From positions 1 through 10,737 of the forward strand of contig DAOWJX010000167.1 in NCBI GenBank assembly GCA_030640155.1: 10,737 nt of DNA. Direction: 5' to 3'. Position 1 is the stretch's first letter. Each line of letters starts with the position of its first letter. The stretch comes from Candidatus Aegiribacteria sp. Its GTDB lineage: Bacteria > Fermentibacterota > Fermentibacteria > Fermentibacterales > JCC-6. The notes under the pieces are model-generated. The model was not told where the DNA came from and made no database searches. It saw only the letters and a program-made list of their open reading frames with translations. A program made the position numbers and the translations under genes. Of this stretch, positions 6,858 through 10,737 are shown piece after piece.

Positions 6858-6941
6858 TAGGAAGGGGCACAGCTACGGGACATCTTGCTTCAGAGACTTC
6901 CACAAGCTTATCTCTGATTTGAGCACAATAGCGATCTAAGA

Positions 6942-6975
6942 ATAACCTGCAAAGCATGAGGACATTTCAGGTTAT
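6942..6975. repeat. 8-bp inverted repeat in the spacer before the GT4 operon
   Basis: ATAACCTG (6942-6949) and CAGGTTAT (6968-6975) are perfect inverted copies with an 18-base loop. There is no T run after the right arm, so it is a poor intrinsic terminator for the lipoprotein gene. It may instead be a regulator site for the operon starting at 7087. The rest of the 229-base spacer (6858-7086) holds no convincing gene. TTGACT (6998-7003) with TATATT (7017-7022) looks promoter-like, but the 13-base spacing is too short. Confidence 0.35.
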
Positions 6976-7086
6976 GGAAAGCCCTGAATCCAGTAGATTG
7001 ACTTGCTCCTGTATACTATATTCTGCTGTTCTTACTATTCCGGGTATATTTGTCCATGTCCGAAGACGATGCTGAAGGAATGCTGA

Positions 7087-8217
7087 ATGAAAATTCTGAT
7101 CGATGCCAGGGCCCTGCAGGAACATGTAGACGGTATCAGCCGGTATTCACTCGGGGTGCTGAAAGCTCTGATGAGAGAAAAACCTGGCTGGGACTGCAGC
7201 GTACTCATCAATCGGAATGCCGTTACGCACCTAGAAAACTTGAATATGGAGTACCTGCTCTCAGATGTTCGACGTTTCTCCCGTGGAGAGAATAAACACC
7301 TGAACGGATTTATCGATTCCATCGGGGCAGACATCTATCTTAACCTATCAATGGCAGGTCCGTGTCCAGAAACCCCAACAGTAATTACCGTTCATGACCT
7401 GATCGTTCTCAACCAGCCGGGGTACTTCGGAAACAGTCTTATCAGAAATATTCTATCCAGAATGATCTTCAGAAAGAAGCTGAAACAGTCCATCCGTCAT
7501 GCTGACGCGGTTTCCGTTCCGTCGAGGGTAACTCTCAGAATACTTGATGAAACTTTTCCGGGTTCAGGAGACAAGTCTTTCGTCACTGGTGAAGGGCAGC
7601 ACCTTTTCTCTTCCGGAAACGGTACAGTACCTGATTCCCCCAGAGAGGATTTTCTGCTTTATGTCGGCAATGCCCGTGCATATAAGAATCTGACTCGTCT
7701 CGTAGTCGCCTATTCGAGACTTAAAGCCATTAATCCCGATTTCCCGAAAATTATTATGGTTGTCCGGAAGGATAGAGCTTTCAGGAATTTCATGCGGGAT
7801 GTGGAAGATTGCTCCGCTACAGACAGCATTACGGTGCTATCACATATTTCGGACACGGAATTGAAAGAGTTCTACTCGAAATGTATCGGGCTTATCATGC
7901 CTTCATTGCAGGAAGGGTTCGGACTTCCTGCTCTCGAAGCGATGGCGAGCGGCGCTCCGGTTGTGGTTTCATCCGGAACAGCGCTCGAGGAACTGGTGGG
8001 TTCAGCGGGAATCCTTGTTGACCCGGAGTCCGTTACGGATATCATGCATGGAATGGCTCTTCTCGCATCACAGCCGGAATTAAGAAAGGATCTTTCGGAA
8101 AAGGCTGTTGTCAGGGCAGGTGAATTCTCCTGGTGCAGGACAGCCCGGATACTGACAGATAAACTCGAAGAGATAGTCTCGAACGGTATGAAGAGACACT
8201 TATCTCAGGATAATTAA
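7087..8217 (+). CDS. GT4-family glycosyltransferase
   Basis: The 376-residue enzyme has the two-domain GT-B architecture of retaining GT4 transferases, which build polysaccharides and lipopolysaccharide cores using nucleotide sugars. The N-terminal domain opens with ILIDARAL and VDGISRY, the usual acceptor-side signature, and contains VITVHDL. The C-terminal domain starts near LLYVGNARAYKNL and carries the donor-site motif EGFGLPALE, with E276 and E284 in the typical E-X7-E arrangement, followed by GAPVVVSSGTALEELVG. No membrane segment is evident, so it is probably peripheral on the inner membrane face. The length is normal. ATG 7087 has GAAGGAA six bases upstream. It is the first gene of a plus-strand operon with BioY, radical SAM and GT2 genes. 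Donor and acceptor sugars cannot be deduced; mannosyltransferase-like similarity is only a general impression. Confidence 0.9.
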   Translation: MKILIDARALQEHVDGISRYSLGVLKALMREKPGWDCSVLINRNAVTHLENLNMEYLLSDVRRFSRGENKHLNGFIDSIGADIYLNLSMAGPCPETPTVITVHDLIVLNQPGYFGNSLIRNILSRMIFRKKLKQSIRHADAVSVPSRVTLRILDETFPGSGDKSFVTGEGQHLFSSGNGTVPDSPREDFLLYVGNARAYKNLTRLVVAYSRLKAINPDFPKIIMVVRKDRAFRNFMRDVEDCSATDSITVLSHISDTELKEFYSKCIGLIMPSLQEGFGLPALEAMASGAPVVVSSGTALEELVGSAGILVDPESVTDIMHGMALLASQPELRKDLSEKAVVRAGEFSWCRTARILTDKLEEIVSNGMKRHLSQDN

Positions 8218-8246
8218 CATATACCATCTGAAACGGGAGTGAATTC

Positions 8247-8834
8247 TTGGAAAAAAGTTACAGTTCAACGGCAGTTCTGATTGACAGAATTGTACCGGGA
8301 GCAGGTATACTGAGGGATATGCTGCTCATGGCGGGAGGTACGTTTCTAATCGTCCTCTGCGCCCGATTGGAAATTCCAGCATATCCGGTTCCCATCACAG
8401 GGCAGACATTCGGTATTTTTCTCATTGCGGCGCTGCTCGGCAGCAGGCGCGGTGTTCTGAGCGTTTTGGGTTACCTCTCCCTCGGGGCCATGGGTCTGCC
8501 TGTTTTTGCAGGTTGTGCCACCGGCCTGACCGCATTCGCTGGCCCTACAGCCGGGTATATTGTCGGATTCATTTTTGCGGCATTTACGGTAGGATCCCTT
8601 TGCGAAAGGGGCTGGGACAGATCCGTATCAACGACCATTCTCGCTATGCTTGCGGGTTCTGTCGCTATTTACATTCCGGGTGCTGTCTGGCTGTCCCGCT
8701 TTGTTGGATGGGACATGGTAATCGATGCCGGGGTTCTTCCTTTCATTATCGGTGATACTGCCAAGATTGCCGCTGCCGCGATCCTTTTCCCGAGCGCATG
8801 GCGTCTCGTGAACGGCAGGCGCTTAGAGGATTAG
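8247..8834 (+). CDS. bioY: BioY-family biotin transporter substrate-binding subunit
   Basis: This 195-residue integral membrane protein matches BioY, the substrate-capturing S component of ECF-type biotin transporters. Recognisable family segments are VPITGQTFGIFL (48-59), the Gly-rich loop GPTAGYIVGF (99-108) and the C-terminal AGVLPFIIGDTAKIAAA (161-177), with D170 and K173 at the conserved positions thought to line the biotin site. About six hydrophobic helices are visible. No BioM ATPase or BioN permease gene adjoins it, so it would use a shared ECF module encoded elsewhere or act alone, as some BioY proteins are reported to do. The start is TTG 8247, supported by GGGAGTG at 8235-8241; it lies 29 bases after the GT4 stop. 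No biotin operator or riboswitch is evident. A vitamin-uptake gene inside a glycan operon is unexpected. Confidence 0.9.
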   Translation: MEKSYSSTAVLIDRIVPGAGILRDMLLMAGGTFLIVLCARLEIPAYPVPITGQTFGIFLIAALLGSRRGVLSVLGYLSLGAMGLPVFAGCATGLTAFAGPTAGYIVGFIFAAFTVGSLCERGWDRSVSTTILAMLAGSVAIYIPGAVWLSRFVGWDMVIDAGVLPFIIGDTAKIAAAAILFPSAWRLVNGRRLED

Positions 8835-8903
8835 CTGATTTAAAGAATACCAGTGTGATGTGGTGACATTGCGGGTTAGGCACAAAACCGAGGAGACGGT
8901 CAT

Positions 8904-10385
8904 TTGAAGACAGCTGTGGTAAATCCACCTTTCATGAACGGAAGGTTCTCAAGAACATCACGCTCTCCCGCGATTAACAAGAGTGGAACCCTCTATTGGC
9001 CCTTCTGGCTGGCACATGGAGTTGGAGCACTGGAACGCGCAGGACATGAAGTGCTCTTCCTGGACTGCCCTGCGGAGGGTATTTCCGGGGACAACCTTCT
9101 CCTGAGGGTTACAGAGTATGATCCGGGCCTGGTCGTGATTGACACTTCAACTCCTTCCATCTACAGCGACCTTCGAATTGCTTCAATGGTGAAGAAAGCT
9201 CTTCCTTCTGCTGCAGTGCTGCTGGTCGGTACTCATGTAAGCGCTCTTCCTGAACAAAGCCTCAGACTGGCACCGTCCCTCGACGGAGTGGCCACGGGAG
9301 AGTACGACGCAACCCTGGTTGCTGCAGCTGATCAGCTGCAGCGAAACAGAGATCTCTCTGATGTTTCCGGACTTGTTCTTTCAATTGACGGAGAAATAAG
9401 AAATACCCCCCCTCGGGAGATGATAGAAGATCTGGATTCACTTCCCTTTCTCGCGGATGTATACAGAAAACACCTGAATCCGGAAAATTACTTTTTCGCC
9501 GCGGCAAGGTATCCCAGTGTGATGACAATAACCAGCAGGGGCTGTCCATACAGATGCTCCTTTTGTGTCTGGCCCCAGGTGATGCACCGCGGGAAGTACA
9601 GAGTCCGATCACCGTTTCATGTCTCAGAGGAGTTCGGCCTGTTCGGTGAGTATTTTCCTCAGATTCAGGAAATCGTTATTGAAGATGATACTTTTTCAAT
9701 AAATAATTCCAGGGTCGAGGAAGTTTCAGAAGCTCTCATCAGAAACGGAAACAGGATCCCCTGGACCGCCAATGTGCGCGCAGATCTTTCTCTCGAAGCA
9801 ATGAGAAAGATGAAAGCCGCAGGATGCCGGCTGATTATCGTCGGATACGAATCCGGTTCCCAGGAAATACTCAACAGTGTGTCGAAGGGAACGACAGTTG
9901 AACAGAATATGGAGTTCGCTATCAGGGCGCACAGGGCCAGGCTCCTTGTTCATGGATGCTTCATGGCAGGTAATCCCGAGGAGAATTCTGTTACTCTGGA
10001 GGACACCTTCAGGATGGCAATCAAACTCGCACCGGATACAGCTCAATTTTTCCCTGTGATGGCGTACCCCGGCACAGAGCTCTATCGTGAGTACAAAGAA
10101 CTGGGTTATCTGAGAACCGGGAGTTTTGACAGATGGATCACTCCCGGGGGGCTGCATGACTGTGTTGTCGATCTCCCGGATCTGCCTTCGTACAAACTGG
10201 TCGAGTGGTGTGATAATGCGAGGAAGCGATTCTATCTTCGCCCATCATATCTAGCATACAAGGCATGGCAGAGCGTCAGGCATCCTTTTACAGAGGGAAG
10301 ACGCACTTTCAAAGCTTTCAGTACTTTCAGAAAACACCTTTTCAGAAGGAAGAATTCCAGTAAGCAGATGGAGAAAAGTATATGA
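8904..10385 (+). CDS. Radical SAM protein with N-terminal B12-binding-like domain
   Basis: The 493-residue protein joins an N-terminal Rossmann-type B12-binding-like domain (about residues 1-160; MKTAVVNPPF, GHEVLFLDCPA, VLLVGTHVSALPE) to a radical SAM domain (about 205-400). The iron-sulfur motif CPYRCSFC has C214, C218 and C221 in the standard CX3CX2C spacing. Further typical segments are EIVIEDDTFSIN, NVRADLS and GYESGSQEIL. The N-terminal domain shows no DXHXXG motif, as in many members of this class, so cobalamin, if bound, would lack the lower His ligand. Family members include methyltransferases and other carbon-modifying enzymes; several occur in polysaccharide or lipid gene clusters. 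The substrate here is unknown. The start is TTG 8904 with AGGAG at 8891-8895. It lies 69 bases after bioY and its stop overlaps the next ATG. Confidence 0.9.
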   Translation: MKTAVVNPPFMNGRFSRTSRSPAINKSGTLYWPFWLAHGVGALERAGHEVLFLDCPAEGISGDNLLLRVTEYDPGLVVIDTSTPSIYSDLRIASMVKKALPSAAVLLVGTHVSALPEQSLRLAPSLDGVATGEYDATLVAAADQLQRNRDLSDVSGLVLSIDGEIRNTPPREMIEDLDSLPFLADVYRKHLNPENYFFAAARYPSVMTITSRGCPYRCSFCVWPQVMHRGKYRVRSPFHVSEEFGLFGEYFPQIQEIVIEDDTFSINNSRVEEVSEALIRNGNRIPWTANVRADLSLEAMRKMKAAGCRLIIVGYESGSQEILNSVSKGTTVEQNMEFAIRAHRARLLVHGCFMAGNPEENSVTLEDTFRMAIKLAPDTAQFFPVMAYPGTELYREYKELGYLRTGSFDRWITPGGLHDCVVDLPDLPSYKLVEWCDNARKRFYLRPSYLAYKAWQSVRHPFTEGRRTFKAFSTFRKHLFRRKNSSKQMEKSI

Positions 10386-10737
10386 ATCCTGCTTATTTCT
10401 GGATCGTTCTCGGCCTGTCCTCAGTTTCATGGTTCATCTATCCTCTATTTCTGTGCTTTATAGCTTTGATCAGGAAAAATGATCCCTGGATTGAACCTGT
10501 GGAGTGGCCTTCAGTAAGTATTCTGGTAGCAGCGAGAAACGAAGAAGATGTCATTGCCCGCAGAATAGACAACCTTATGGCCCAGGATTATCCGGGTCGG
10601 TTGGAAATACTGATCGGGTCCGACTTTTCCGATGATAAAACTGACGAAATCCTTCAGCCATTCGCGAGTCACAATGTCATTCTTTTCCGAAGCCCGGAAA
10701 GAATTGGGAAGCCTCTGATAATACAGGAGCTGCTGAA
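10382..10737 (+). CDS. Membrane-anchored GT2 glycosyltransferase, N-terminal part
   Basis: The ATG at 10382 overlaps the preceding radical SAM stop as ATGA, and GGAG at 10370-10373 supplies the ribosome-binding site. The window ends after 118 codons. A hydrophobic helix at about residues 6-28 (FWIVLGLSSVSWFIYPLFL) anchors the N-terminus, then WPSVSILVAARNEED begins a GT-A domain. DYPGRLEILIGSD and DDKTDE correspond to the usual nucleotide-binding D and DGT segments, and RIGKPL to the conserved RxGKxxAL turn. This layout is that of cellulose synthase- or IcaA-like membrane GT2 enzymes that polymerise or extend glycans. The catalytic acidic motifs and QXXRW, if present, are beyond the edge, so the type cannot be refined. 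Confidence 0.85.
   Translation, partial: MNPAYFWIVLGLSSVSWFIYPLFLCFIALIRKNDPWIEPVEWPSVSILVAARNEEDVIARRIDNLMAQDYPGRLEILIGSDFSDDKTDEILQPFASHNVILFRSPERIGKPLIIQELL

Noticed and set aside
6998..7022. TTGACT with TATATT as a promoter for the GT4 operon
   Set aside because: Spacing is only 13 bases (8 to the alternative TATACT at 7012-7017), too short for a sigma-70 promoter, so it was not listed as a feature.
6956..7078. Short plus-strand ORF starting at ATG 6956 with a hydrophobic stretch
   Set aside because: No ribosome-binding site precedes the ATG, the start lies within the inverted-repeat loop, and the peptide resembles no known signal or small protein.

Overview
The window looks like a piece of chromosome from an uncultivated Gram-negative bacterium. 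It encodes a lipoprotein with a lipobox signal peptide, cytoplasmic TPR-coupled signalling proteins and a surface-polysaccharide type gene set. Several genes use TTG or GTG starts preceded by good Shine-Dalgarno sequences. Base composition is mixed: roughly 30-45% GC in parts of the minus-strand TPR gene, about 50% in most genes, and about 60% or more across much of the lipoprotein gene. The style (TPR sensors, Ycf48-like repeat lipoproteins, B12-type radical SAM proteins) would fit an FCB-group, deltaproteobacterial or Fermentibacterota/Aegiribacteria-like lineage. That placement is a guess, not a demonstrated assignment.

Left part (1-4518). The tail of an unrecognised plus-strand gene is followed by a 304-bp spacer and a large soluble hybrid histidine kinase (TPR repeats, coiled coil, PAS, HisKA, HATPase, receiver; 445-3057). 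A nested-palindrome terminator candidate lies just after it. Convergent to the kinase is a 452-residue TPR/coiled-coil protein on the minus strand (3160-4518). It shares the N-terminal design of the kinase but ends in a short CX2C...CX2C cysteine/histidine module instead of PAS and kinase domains.

Middle part (4528-7086). A minus-strand GT2 glycosyltransferase (4528-5451) sits directly upstream of the TPR/Cys gene, with its stop codon touching the next ribosome-binding site. A 323-bp divergent spacer follows, holding an AT-rich perfect palindrome, a very strong Shine-Dalgarno and two overlapping micro-ORFs. Next is a GC-rich gene for a lipoprotein that reads as a complete seven-bladed Ycf48/BNR-like propeller (5775-6857), then a 229-bp spacer with an 8-bp inverted repeat.

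Right part (7087-end). A probable plus-strand operon contains a GT4 glycosyltransferase, a solitary BioY-type biotin transporter subunit, a radical SAM protein with an N-terminal B12-binding-like domain, and the start of a membrane-anchored GT2 glycosyltransferase that overlaps the preceding stop by ATGA. With the minus-strand GT2, the setting suggests assembly of an exopolysaccharide or other surface glycan, with two related TPR signalling proteins next to it. The link between signalling and glycan genes is inferred from position and one translational-coupling junction only. No DNA-binding output regulator, transposase, tRNA, rRNA or CRISPR array is visible.
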